Source: an uncultured Collinsella sp. (GTDB lineage: Bacteria > Actinomycetota > Coriobacteriia > Coriobacteriales > Coriobacteriaceae). Taken from it: DNA of 6,995 nt. Below, one piece after another: positions 1-5,897 of this stretch (position 1 is the first letter of the stretch; every line of letters begins with the position of its first letter). The DNA is taken from NCBI GenBank assembly GCA_934646865.1, contig CAKUEU010000077.1, positions 1 through 6,995 of the forward strand. The letters are read 5' to 3'. Below the pieces are notes generated by a model, which searched no databases, had not been told where the DNA came from, and saw nothing but the letters and a program-made list of their open reading frames with translations. The position numbers and the translations under genes were made by a program.

Positions 1-300
1 GAGGCCAAGATGGAAGCCGACAACGTGCTGACCGGTGCCCTGCGCCAGCTCTTCGCCGTTGCCGAGTCCTATCCCGATCTTAAGGCAAACACCAACTTTA
101 CGCAGCTCCAGGCATCGCTCGAGGATACCGAGAACAAGATTAGCTATGCACGCCAGAGCTACAACGATTGCGTGCTCAGCTACAACAACGCCATTCAGAC
201 GTTCCCGGCCGTCATCTTTGCCGGCATCTTCCAGTTTAAGGAGCGCCAGGGCTTCGAGGCCGCCGAAGCCGCCCGCCAGGCACCGACCGTCAAGTTCTAA
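1..300 (+). CDS. lemA: LemA family protein, 3' end only
   Basis: This is the last 99 residues of a LemA-family protein; the 5' end lies outside the window, and the frame is open from base 1 to the TAA at 298-300. The visible part matches the family's C-terminal helical bundle. It has a [14 protein letters not shown] helix, then a hydrophobic turn ([15 protein letters not shown]), and it ends in APTVKF, close to the usual LemA C-terminus. LemA proteins normally have one N-terminal membrane segment with the rest in a helical domain outside the membrane. Their molecular role is poorly known; in some bacteria they sit beside TPM-domain or HtpX protease genes. No partner is visible here, and downstream transcription ends at a strong terminator 35 bases on, so this is the last gene of its unit. 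Family identification is firm; function is not. Confidence 0.9.
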   Translation, partial: EAKMEADNVLTGALRQLFAVAESYPDLKANTNFTQLQASLEDTENKISYARQSYNDCVLSYNNAIQTFPAVIFAGIFQFKERQGFEAAEAARQAPTVKF

Positions 301-334
301 CAATCACGGCCGAGTCTTAATCGGGTATATGCAT

Positions 335-380
335 AAACCGCCCCGTCGAATGCATACTTCGACGGGGCGGTTTCCTTTTT
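335..380 (+). terminator. Intrinsic terminator after lemA
   Basis: A perfect 16-bp stem (335-350 with 358-373) starts with AAACCGCCCCG and closes a 7-base loop (TGCATAC). It is followed on the plus strand by CCTTTTT. The stem also begins with AAA, so it could work weakly in the other direction. It lies 34 bases after the LemA stop codon. Confidence 0.9.
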
Positions 381-399
381 CGCGTAGGTCCCCCTCTAA

Positions 400-610
400 G
401 CGCCGTGCATTTTTGGGAGTATTCAACATAACCAAGAGCATCGGGCGCCACGACAAAGGCCAAAGACTGCGAATATCCCTGCAAATCACCCGCTGTCAGC
501 CCATAACCCCGCCCATCATTCGTAGAAAACATCGAGAAATCCCGATTTTTTGCCCGAGGTCGGTATGCAGGGGCCTTCGATTGCAGAATACTCGCAAAAA
601 TGCACGTCGC
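400..610. repeat. Element of about 211 bp with 25-bp imperfect terminal inverted repeats (MITE-like)
   Basis: Bases 400-424 and 586-610 are inverted copies matching at 23 of 25 positions. The core, GTGCATTTTTGGGAGTATTC at 405-424, recurs inverted at 586-605 with one mismatch. Between them lie about 161 bases with no recognisable gene. I see no clear target-site duplication. A minus-strand frame reads through the whole element (GTG at 622 or ATG at 613, stop at 317-319), with a protein-like central stretch including FSMFSTNDGRGYG and SLAFVVAPDALGYVEYSQ. Its 3' end runs through the lemA terminator and its ATG lacks a well-placed ribosome site, so I do not call it a gene. The structure suggests a non-autonomous mobile repeat; a structured RNA or a decayed small gene are alternatives. 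Confidence 0.55.
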
Positions 611-634
611 CATCACCCCCACATGGCGCGAACC

Positions 635-664
635 AAAACAAAAGCGCGGCCTAAAAGGCCGCGC
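635..664 (-). terminator. Intrinsic terminator read on the minus strand
   Basis: A perfect 9-bp stem (GCGCGGCCT at 644-652, paired with 656-664) has a 3-base loop. Read on the minus strand it is followed by TTTTGTTTT. It probably stops minus-strand transcripts from ilvE that pass the long inverted repeat at 719-843, and it keeps them out of the repeat element and lemA. Confidence 0.75.
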
Positions 665-718
665 ACCATCTTTAATTCAGATCTATATTGCCCGTAACGG
701 CAGCGCCGAGGTAACGCA

Positions 719-843
719 GGCCCGAGGGCAACCTTCCTTTCCGGCGCACTCCGCAGGACGAAAGAACCTCCGCCGCACGAAGTGCGCAGCGGAGGTTCTT
801 TCATGTCCGAGGACGCGCCGGAAAGGATGGTTGCCCTCGGGCC
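719..843. repeat. Long inverted repeat (125 bp) downstream of ilvE
   Basis: The outer arms (719-747 and 815-843) pair over 15 bp, one mismatch, then 13 bp (starting GGCCCGAGGGCAACC). A 12-by-12-base unpaired internal loop follows (748-759 against 803-814). The inner arms (760-773 and 789-802) then pair perfectly over 14 bp, and a small CGCAC-GAA-GTGCG hairpin caps the structure. It looks like two copies of a roughly 55-bp unit in opposite orientation. The repeat ends 16 bases from the ilvE stop codon. The arms are well conserved against each other while the middle segment differs, which suggests either selection on pairing or a repeat family. Confidence 0.7.
760..802 (-). terminator. Terminator-like core hairpin for ilvE
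   Basis: The inner hairpin of the long inverted repeat has a perfect 14-bp stem (GAAAGAACCTCCGC with 789-802). The GC-rich part is flanked by AAAGAA on one side and TTCTTT on the other, so it has a T-rich tail read from either strand. It lies 58 bases past the ilvE stop and is the first likely terminator for that gene. Confidence 0.6.
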
Positions 844-859
844 GAACAGCTATGGCAGC

Positions 860-1912
860 TTACGCCACAGTGTAAACCCAGTTGTGCTTATCCTCGACAG
901 CACCAGACTGGATACCAGTCAGGGTCTCGCGGAGCTTCTTCATCACAGGGCCGATCTCGGTGTAGCCAGCCGGGAAGGTCACGGTCTCATCGGCACCATA
1001 AACCTTATTGTCGATCTCGCCCACCGGGGAGATGACGGCGGCGGTGCCGCACAGGCCGCACTCCACAAAGGTGCCGGCCTTGACCTCGGCCCACTCGACG
1101 GGGCGCTGGTCGACGGTTATGCCCAGGTCCTGAGCAACCTGAACGAGCGAGCGACGGGTGATGGAGGGCAGGATGGAGTCAGTGTGCGACTGCGGAACGA
1201 CGAGGGTGCCATCCTCCTTCACGAACAGAACGTTAGCGCCACCGGTCTCCTCGACATAGGTGCGGGACTCGGAGTCGAGATACAGGTTCTCGGCATAGCC
1301 CTCGCGATGGGCCTCCATCGTGGGCTTGAGGGACATGGCGTAGTTCAGGCCGGCCTTGATGTTGCCGGTGCCGTGCGGTGCGGCGCGGTCGTACTCGGAA
1401 ACGCGCAGCTTGACGGGCTTGAGACCACCCTTAAAGTACGGACCGACCGGGGTCACGAGAATGCGGAACGTGTACTCAGGAGCGGGAGCCACGCCAATCA
1501 CGTCACCGGAGCCGATCATAAACGGACGCACGTACAGGGTCGCGCCGGAACCGAAGGGCGGAACCCAGGCGGCGTTGGCAGAAACGACCTGCTTGACGGC
1601 CTCAACGAACTTGTCCTTGGGGAACGGGGGCATCTCGAGGCGCTGCGCAGAGTTGTACATACGCTCGGCGTTCATGTCGGGACGGAAGCAGACGATGCTA
1701 CCGTCCTCGGCGGTGTAGGCCTTCAGGCCCTCAAAGACCTCCTGGCAGTAATGGAAGATGCCACCGCACTCGGAGACATGCAGGGTGTGGTCGGTAGTCA
1801 GGCCGCCCTCGTCCCACTCGCCATCCTTCCAATGAGCCTCGTAGCTGTAATCGGTCTTCATGTAGCCAAAGCCGAGGCTACCCCAATCGATATCCTTCTT
1901 CTCGACAGTCAT
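860..1912 (-). CDS. ilvE: Branched-chain amino acid aminotransferase
   Basis: The 350-residue product is a cytoplasmic, PLP-dependent fold-type IV aminotransferase. It swaps the amino group between glutamate and leucine, isoleucine or valine, the last step of branched-chain amino acid synthesis. The sequence fits the longer (about 350 residues) BCAT class: QEVFEGLKAY at 57-66, LYVRPFMIGS at 126-135, Schiff-base Lys186 in GNIKAGLNYA, EETGGANV at 221-228 with the Glu expected to contact the pyridine nitrogen, and CGTAAVISPVG at 288-298. The frame stays open 50 codons upstream, but I chose the ATG at 1912. It has AAGGAG six bases upstream, and the protein then begins like other family members. 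The gene stands alone: its own candidate promoter lies upstream, terminators follow, and no other ilv or leu gene is present. A CxxC (C286, C289) precedes the GTAAV motif. Confidence 0.96.
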   Translation of the reverse strand: MTVEKKDIDWGSLGFGYMKTDYSYEAHWKDGEWDEGGLTTDHTLHVSECGGIFHYCQEVFEGLKAYTAEDGSIVCFRPDMNAERMYNSAQRLEMPPFPKDKFVEAVKQVVSANAAWVPPFGSGATLYVRPFMIGSGDVIGVAPAPEYTFRILVTPVGPYFKGGLKPVKLRVSEYDRAAPHGTGNIKAGLNYAMSLKPTMEAHREGYAENLYLDSESRTYVEETGGANVLFVKEDGTLVVPQSHTDSILPSITRRSLVQVAQDLGITVDQRPVEWAEVKAGTFVECGLCGTAAVISPVGEIDNKVYGADETVTFPAGYTEIGPVMKKLRETLTGIQSGAVEDKHNWVYTVA

Positions 1913-2058
1913 ATGTCGCTCCTTACATACACAGTTGCATACTCGCGAACCCGCACGCAAGGACCGAGGCCGACCGCGTCGCAACGTCGCACGCCCGGAG
2001 CGTAGAGCCGGACGGGACACGCGAACGGCATCAAAGCCGATGGCACGTCGATTCGCAT
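1909..2058 (-). CDS. Possible leader peptide overlapping ilvE (speculative)
   Basis: A 49-residue open frame starts at an ATG (2058-2056) and ends in a TGA that overlaps the ilvE start as ATGA. The predicted peptide begins MRIDVPSALMPF and ends ATVYVRSDI. It contains eight Val, three Leu and two Ile, but no run of branched-chain codons. It has no ribosome binding site. However, its ATG falls seven bases after the TACAAT of the candidate ilvE promoter, where transcription would be expected to begin, so it could be read as a leaderless message. I see no terminator or antiterminator pair in the leader. It could equally be a chance open frame in GC-rich DNA. No similarity to a known protein is recognised. 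Confidence 0.25.
   Translation of the reverse strand: MRIDVPSALMPFACPVRLYAPGVRRCDAVGLGPCVRVREYATVYVRSDI
1919..1924 (-). promoter_or_regulatory. Ribosome binding site of ilvE
   Basis: AAGGAG lies six bases before the ATG at 1912 on the minus strand. It fixes the start against the upstream in-frame GTG at 2062, which would add 50 arginine-rich residues unlike the family. Confidence 0.85.
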
Positions 2059-2065
2059 GCACGAG

Positions 2066-2094
2066 ATTGTACTCCCCGTACGCGTCTGATAAAA
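2066..2094 (-). promoter_or_regulatory. Candidate ilvE promoter
   Basis: On the minus strand, TACAAT (2071-2066) matches the -10 consensus at five of six positions. Seventeen bases upstream is TTTTAT (2094-2089), a weak -35. An AT-rich stretch at 2091-2127 lies just upstream and could act as an UP element; it includes CTTTA-N6-TAAAG at 2102-2117, which could also be an operator. The expected transcription start is near 2058-2060, giving a leader of about 147 bases. No T-box motif is seen in the leader. Confidence 0.45.
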
Positions 2095-2137
2095 CGCTTT
2101 TCTTTAACTAAGTAAAGTATTTTCATTTGACCGAAGC

Positions 2138-2170
2138 AAAAAGGCCCGCCACCGTAAGCGGTGACGGGCC
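2138..2170 (-). terminator. Intrinsic terminator of the dedA-family gene
   Basis: A 12-bp stem with one C-A mismatch (2143-2154 with 2159-2170; GGCCCGCCACCG arm) closes a TAAG loop. On the minus strand it is followed by TTTTT (2142-2138). It lies 30 bases past the stop codon of the DedA-family gene and insulates ilvE from it. Confidence 0.88.
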
Positions 2171-2200
2171 TCAACTGCACGGTTTGCGCGCTGGCTCGAT

Positions 2201-2848
2201 CTACGCGTTCTTTTTGCCCAGCTTTGCCTTAACCAGACCGACCACGGTCGGGATGATCGACACGGCAACGATGCCGATAATCAGCAGCTCAAAGTGCTCC
2301 TGCACAAAGGGAATGCCGCCAAAGAAGTAACCCAGCAGCGTAAAGAGCGTCGACCAGGTAATGCCGCCCAGCACGTTAAAAATGACAAAGTTGCGCCAGT
2401 GCATGCCGCCCATGCCGGCGATAAAGGGCACAAAGGTGCGGATAAACGGGAAGAAGCGACCCAAGAAGATGGCCAGGTGGCCCCACTTGTCCAAGAAATC
2501 CTCGGACTTTTTGATGCGCTCGGGCGTCATGGCCTTGACCTTGCCCGAGGCAATGATCTTTTTGCCAAAGAAATGGCCGATCATAAAGTTGCACTGATCG
2601 CCCAAGATGGCAGCGGCCCATGCAACGGCCAGCAAAGCCACGATGTTAAAGCCACCGTTGTGGGCAAAGAAGCCCGAGGCGAACAGCAGCGAATCGCCGG
2701 GAAGGAACGGGAAGAACACCACGCCCGTCTCGATAAAGATGATCAGGAACACGCAGCCGTAGGCCATAAGCGGGCCGGCGGCGATCCAACTGGCGATCGC
2801 GGTGCGCGGATCCTTAAGCAGCTCGGCAATGAAATTGATGAAACCCAT
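2201..2848 (-). CDS. DedA family (SNARE-associated type) membrane protein
   Basis: The product is a 215-residue inner-membrane protein of the DedA/VTT superfamily. Members move lipids across the membrane, and some recycle undecaprenyl phosphate or flip phospholipids; which applies here cannot be told from sequence. Family marks are E40 before PFLPGDSLLFASG (48-60, with P50-G51-D52 in the re-entrant loop) and GRFFPFIRTFVPFIAG (130-145) with the two conserved arginines R131 and R137. Hydrophobic segments lie at about 26-47, 53-61, 68-83, 136-146, 153-175 and 186-206. The tail is basic (KAKLGKKNA). I chose the ATG at 2848 because GAGAGG lies nine bases upstream and the protein then begins with the usual amphipathic MGFINFIAELL. 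An in-frame upstream start at 2932 would add 28 polar residues. The gene is divergent from cysE and followed by its own terminator, so it is probably monocistronic. Confidence 0.93.
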   Translation of the reverse strand: MGFINFIAELLKDPRTAIASWIAAGPLMAYGCVFLIIFIETGVVFFPFLPGDSLLFASGFFAHNGGFNIVALLAVAWAAAILGDQCNFMIGHFFGKKIIASGKVKAMTPERIKKSEDFLDKWGHLAIFLGRFFPFIRTFVPFIAGMGGMHWRNFVIFNVLGGITWSTLFTLLGYFFGGIPFVQEHFELLIIGIVAVSIIPTVVGLVKAKLGKKNA

Positions 2849-2894
2849 GAAGTAAAACCTCTCAGTTGTGGGCGCGGACACGTCCAAGTTGACC

Positions 2895-2900
2895 AGTATA
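2895..2900 (-). promoter_or_regulatory. Candidate -10 box of the dedA-family gene
   Basis: TATACT on the minus strand lies 46 bases before the ATG at 2848, giving a 5' leader of about 40 bases. No good -35 is seen 16-18 bases upstream, so this rests on the -10 alone. Confidence 0.35.
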
Positions 2901-2968
2901 CGGTTGCGGCGCGACCGTGCACACGACCCCACAAAAGCATGACTCCATTACCAGCAAGTTTGCATAAC

Positions 2969-2980
2969 TGACACCTGTCA
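2969..2980. promoter_or_regulatory. Palindrome TGACA-CC-TGTCA in the divergent gap
   Basis: A perfect 5-bp inverted repeat with a 2-base spacer sits between the divergent dedA-family and cysE genes, 46 bases upstream of the cysE -10. Its place and symmetry suit a dimeric regulator, but arms this short can occur by chance and no cognate regulator is visible. Confidence 0.25.
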
Positions 2981-3015
2981 CGCAAAGCCGTGAAAGATTG
3001 CTCTTCCTAATCCCT

Positions 3016-3043
3016 AGCGAATCGCTATACTTTATTGAATCGC
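3016..3043 (+). promoter_or_regulatory. Candidate cysE promoter with flanking repeats
   Basis: TATACT at 3026-3031 is a good -10 box placed 42 bases before the cysE GTG. No strong -35 is seen; the best is TTCCTA at 3004-3009. The -10 is flanked exactly by a direct repeat, GAATCGC at 3019-3025 and 3037-3043. The left copy is also part of a palindrome, AGCGA-A-TCGCT (3016-3026). A protein bound to these repeats would cover the -10. Confidence 0.4.
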
Positions 3044-3072
3044 ATTGCCATGGCGCTAAGGGAGGGCGGCCG

Positions 3073-3777
3073 GTGAGCTTTATCAATACCATTCGCGAGG
3101 ACATCAAGACCGTCCAGGCGCAGGACCCCGCCGCGCAAAACGGCCTGGTCATTTTCCTTTCGTACCCCGGTCTTCACGCCAAGTGGAATCACGTGCCCGA
3201 GCACTGGCTCTGGGAGCACGGCCATCGCTCGCTCGCCCGCGTGCTCTCGCAGCTCACCCGCCATATCACCGGCGTCGAGATTCATCCCGCCGCGCAAATT
3301 GGCAAGCACTTCTTTATCGACCACGCCATGGGCGTCGTCATCGGCGAGACCACCATTGTGGGCGACAACTGCGTGCTCTACCAGGGCGTCACGCTCGGCG
3401 GTACCGGCAACGAGACCGGCAAGCGCCACCCAACGCTCGGCAATAACGTCACTGTGGGCACGGGCGCCAAGGTGCTCGGCAACATCCGCATCGGCAACAA
3501 CGTCAAGATCGGCGGCAACTCGGTCGTCGTCAAGGACGTACCCGATAACTGCACCGTCGTGGGCGTGCCCGGGCGCATCATCAAGCGCAACGGCTGCCGC
3601 GTGTTCGAGGAGAGCTTCGACGCCAAGCAGCACCGCGAGTACATGCCCGACGATGCCGCCGAGCAGTCCGCCCTCAACCGCCAAGGCATCACCGAAAATG
3701 CCCGCCGCGTCAAGGAACTCGAGCGAGAGGTGGCCGAGCTCAAGGCCCTCGTCGCCAAGCTCGTGGACGAACGCTAG
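3073..3777 (+). CDS. cysE: Serine O-acetyltransferase
   Basis: The 234-residue cytoplasmic enzyme transfers acetyl from acetyl-CoA to L-serine, giving O-acetylserine for cysteine synthesis. After a short helical N-terminal part (about 1-65) comes a left-handed beta-helix of hexapeptide repeats (about 66-170). It contains [11 protein letters not shown] (67-77), catalytic His84 in IDHAMG with VIGET after it, the loop GVTLGGTG (105-112), His119 in KRHP, and GVPGRII (164-170). The tail (about 207-233) is a predicted coiled coil of alternating Leu and charged residues. The N-terminal part is shorter than in E. coli CysE (273 residues), as is usual for Gram-positive forms. I chose the GTG at 3073, with GGAGG seven bases upstream; earlier in-frame codons lack a ribosome site. 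No cysK lies next to it. A nine-codon frame (ATG 3050) ends in a TGA overlapping this GTG, probably by chance. Confidence 0.95.
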   Translation: MSFINTIREDIKTVQAQDPAAQNGLVIFLSYPGLHAKWNHVPEHWLWEHGHRSLARVLSQLTRHITGVEIHPAAQIGKHFFIDHAMGVVIGETTIVGDNCVLYQGVTLGGTGNETGKRHPTLGNNVTVGTGAKVLGNIRIGNNVKIGGNSVVVKDVPDNCTVVGVPGRIIKRNGCRVFEESFDAKQHREYMPDDAAEQSALNRQGITENARRVKELEREVAELKALVAKLVDER

Positions 3778-3811
3778 GGCTGCGAACGGTACAGACCCGC
3801 ATCAGCGCAAG

Positions 3812-3850
3812 AAGGCGCGCCAGGGAGTTCATCCCCGGCGCGCCTTGTTT
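3812..3850 (+). terminator. Bidirectional terminator between cysE and the ABC genes
   Basis: A perfect 10-bp stem, AAGGCGCGCC (3812-3821) with 3837-3846, has a short inner GGGA/TCCC pairing. It is followed on the plus strand by TTGTTT and on the minus strand by TTCTTG. It lies 34 bases past the cysE stop and also sits beyond the convergent ABC genes, so it probably serves both. Confidence 0.75.
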
Positions 3851-3854
3851 CCGA

Positions 3855-3883
3855 TGCGACAAAGGGGCTGTCCCTTTGTCGCA
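3855..3883. repeat. Perfect 29-base palindrome, REP-like, abutting the ABC gene stop codon
   Basis: TGCGACAAAGGG (3855-3866) pairs perfectly with 3872-3883 around a 5-base loop (GCTGT). The stem begins at the base right after the TAA of the minus-strand ABC gene. Neither side has a T-tract, so it is not a normal terminator by itself. The AAAGGG-ACAGC-CCCTTT style of core recalls dispersed REP-type palindromes of gut Firmicutes and Actinobacteria, which are often linked to REP-associated tyrosine transposases. It could also protect the 3' end of the ABC mRNA. Confidence 0.6.
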
Positions 3884-5896
3884 TTAGGCGAACTGACTCA
3901 AGTAGAGGTCGGCATAGGCACCCTCGGCAGCCAGCAGTTCCTTATGCGTGCCTTGCTCGATAATGTTGCCGTGATCCATGACCAGAATCAGGTCGGCATC
4001 CACGATCGTCGACAGGCGATGCGCGATCACAAAGCTCGTGCGTCCGCGCATGAGCGCGTCCATGGCGCGGCCGATGGCGAGCTCGGTGCGCGTATCCACG
4101 CTCGACGTGGCCTCGTCCAGGATGAGAATCGCCGGGTTGTTGAGCAGCACGCGCGCAATGGTCAGCAGCTGACGCTGACCCTGGCTGATACTCTCGACAT
4201 CGTTGGCCACCCGCGTGTCATAACCCTGCGGCATGGTGCGCACAAAGAAGTCGACCTGCGCGGCGCGAGCGGCCGCAACAATCTCCTCGCGCGTTGCCTC
4301 GGGACAGCCATAGGCGATGTTTTCGGCAATCGTGCCGTCGAACAGCCAGGCGTCCTGCAGCACCATGCCAAACTGCTGACGGAGCTCACCGCGGTTCATG
4401 AGGCGCGTATCCACACCGTCGAGCGTAATGCGGCCGCCGTCGATCTCGTAAAAGCGCATGAGCAGGTTGATGAGCGTCGTCTTGCCTGCGCCCGTGGTTC
4501 CCACCACGGCAATCTTCTGGCCCGGCTCGGCGGTAAACGACACGTCGCGCATGAGCGGCTTTTCGGGCGTGTAGCCAAAGCGCACATGCTCAAAAGTGAC
4601 ACGGCCCTCCACGCGACCCGACAGCTTGGCGGCCTCGTCCGGCAGTGGATCGGCCTCCATCTCGGGCTCATCGAGCAGGTCGAACACGCGCTCCGCACTC
4701 GCTAGCGCGCTCTGCAGCGAGTTGAAAGTGAACGACAGCTGCGTCATGGGTTCGGACGCCTCGTAGATAAACTGGAAGAACGCCTGGAACACGCCGACGG
4801 TCATGTGGCCGGCAACCAGCATGCTGCAGCCCACGAGCGCAATCACGATCTGCGCCAGGCGACCGATAAAGCGAACCGCGGGTCCGACGGCGTTGATCAT
4901 AAAGTCGGCCTTGGTGCTCACGCGGGCCAGCTCGCCCGAGGCCTCGTGCACCTCGGCAGAGCTCTGGTGCTCGCGATTGAATGCGCGAATCACCAGACGG
5001 CCCGAATAGCCTTCCTCGACCGCGCTCGTGATTTTGGACACCCACTCCTGGCGCTCGCCGGTCACGTCATGCGTGCGACGCGAGACCACCTTGGTCACCA
5101 GCAGCGATACCGCCGTAAAACCCAAAAAGATCAACGTGAGCCTAACGCTATAGACGAACATCATGATGATGGCGCCCGTCACGGTACCGATCGATACCAG
5201 CAGCTGCAGCAATCCGCGCTGCATGCTCTCGGACATCTTGTCCAAGTCGTTGGTCGCGCGGCTGACCACTTCGCCGGGGCGATGCGCGTCAAAGTAGGCG
5301 AGCGGCAGGCGGCTGAGCTTCTGCGCGATGCGGTTGCGCAGGCGCAGGTTGAGTCGCTCGGCGACGCTCGACATCAAAAAGCTCTGCAACGCATAGAACG
5401 ATCCGGCGGCCGTCCAGATCAAAAAGTAGACAAAGATGGTCTTACCGCACTGGTCCCAGGTGATGCTGAAGGTGGTTCCGCTGGCAAACGCCACCTGTAT
5501 ATGGCCCCACAGCTCGTCGATAACGTGAGCGCTGTATGCCGGCGCGGCGGTGTTAAAGATGACGTAGAACACGATGCTCGCAAACACGATGTAGAAGCGC
5601 CAATGGTCGCCGGCGGCCTCGCCCCACAAGCGGCGCACCGTCGCCCAGGTATCGCGGGGTTTCTCGTCCTCATCCTCGTCGTCCACATCGCGCATGCGCT
5701 CTGCCTCCACGCGGGCACGCTCGTCCTCGGCACGCTCGTTTTCCTCGTACAGCGCTTGGCGGCGAGCCTCACGCTCGGCCGCGGCCTTGGCAACGTCATC
5801 CAGCTCGGTCGGCGCGGCAGCCTGCTCGACCGCTTCGGCCGCGTCCGCAGCGGCGGCATCGATAGCGTCGCCGCGCTTCTTGAGCTCCTCGGTCAT
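3884..5896 (-). CDS. ABC exporter half-transporter, catalytic-Walker-B subunit
   Basis: The 670-residue protein joins a six-helix exporter membrane domain (about 95-395) to an ATPase domain (about 430-665). ATPase motifs are Walker A GTTGAGKT (466-473), Q-loop Gln514, signature ISQGQ (570-574) in place of LSGGQ, Walker B ILILDE with the catalytic Glu595, D-loop SSVD (598-601) and H-loop His626. It thus supplies the Walker side of the active ATP site and the altered signature of the other. Homologues are near 600 residues. The excess is an N-terminal extension of about 80 residues, Ala- and Glu/Arg-rich and ending in an acidic run (DVDDEDEDE, 70-78). I chose the ATG at 5896, with GGGAGG eight bases upstream; the GTG at 5905 would overlap that site. 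The gene starts one base after its partner's stop, so the two are probably translationally coupled. The transported substrate is unknown; drug or lipid export is typical of the family. Confidence 0.93.
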   Translation of the reverse strand: MTEELKKRGDAIDAAAADAAEAVEQAAAPTELDDVAKAAAEREARRQALYEENERAEDERARVEAERMRDVDDEDEDEKPRDTWATVRRLWGEAAGDHWRFYIVFASIVFYVIFNTAAPAYSAHVIDELWGHIQVAFASGTTFSITWDQCGKTIFVYFLIWTAAGSFYALQSFLMSSVAERLNLRLRNRIAQKLSRLPLAYFDAHRPGEVVSRATNDLDKMSESMQRGLLQLLVSIGTVTGAIIMMFVYSVRLTLIFLGFTAVSLLVTKVVSRRTHDVTGERQEWVSKITSAVEEGYSGRLVIRAFNREHQSSAEVHEASGELARVSTKADFMINAVGPAVRFIGRLAQIVIALVGCSMLVAGHMTVGVFQAFFQFIYEASEPMTQLSFTFNSLQSALASAERVFDLLDEPEMEADPLPDEAAKLSGRVEGRVTFEHVRFGYTPEKPLMRDVSFTAEPGQKIAVVGTTGAGKTTLINLLMRFYEIDGGRITLDGVDTRLMNRGELRQQFGMVLQDAWLFDGTIAENIAYGCPEATREEIVAAARAAQVDFFVRTMPQGYDTRVANDVESISQGQRQLLTIARVLLNNPAILILDEATSSVDTRTELAIGRAMDALMRGRTSFVIAHRLSTIVDADLILVMDHGNIIEQGTHKELLAAEGAYADLYLSQFA

Positions 5897-5897
5897 G

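Noticed and set aside
317..622. 101-codon minus-strand open frame through the repeat element
   Set aside because: It runs through the lemA terminator hairpin, includes both terminal repeats, and lacks a properly spaced ribosome site. It is kept only as part of the repeat description because its middle looks protein-like.
782..2005. 407-codon plus-strand open frame opposite ilvE
   Set aside because: It is the antisense shadow of ilvE in GC-rich DNA. It starts inside the inverted repeat, has no ribosome site, and its Gly/Ala/His/Asp-rich product resembles no family, while the opposite strand encodes a full aminotransferase.
1913..2060. T-box or attenuator in the ilvE leader
   Set aside because: No T-box consensus and no terminator hairpin with a T-tract could be found in the leader.
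1913..2062. 50-residue N-terminal extension of IlvE from the in-frame GTG at 2062
   Set aside because: The extension is arginine-rich and unlike the family. The GTG lies only three bases after the -10 box, and a good ribosome site precedes the ATG at 1912.
3050..3076. Nine-codon frame (MALREGGR) with its stop overlapping the cysE GTG
   Set aside because: It has no ribosome site, and any frame in that register must stop there because cysE begins GTGA. Most likely chance.
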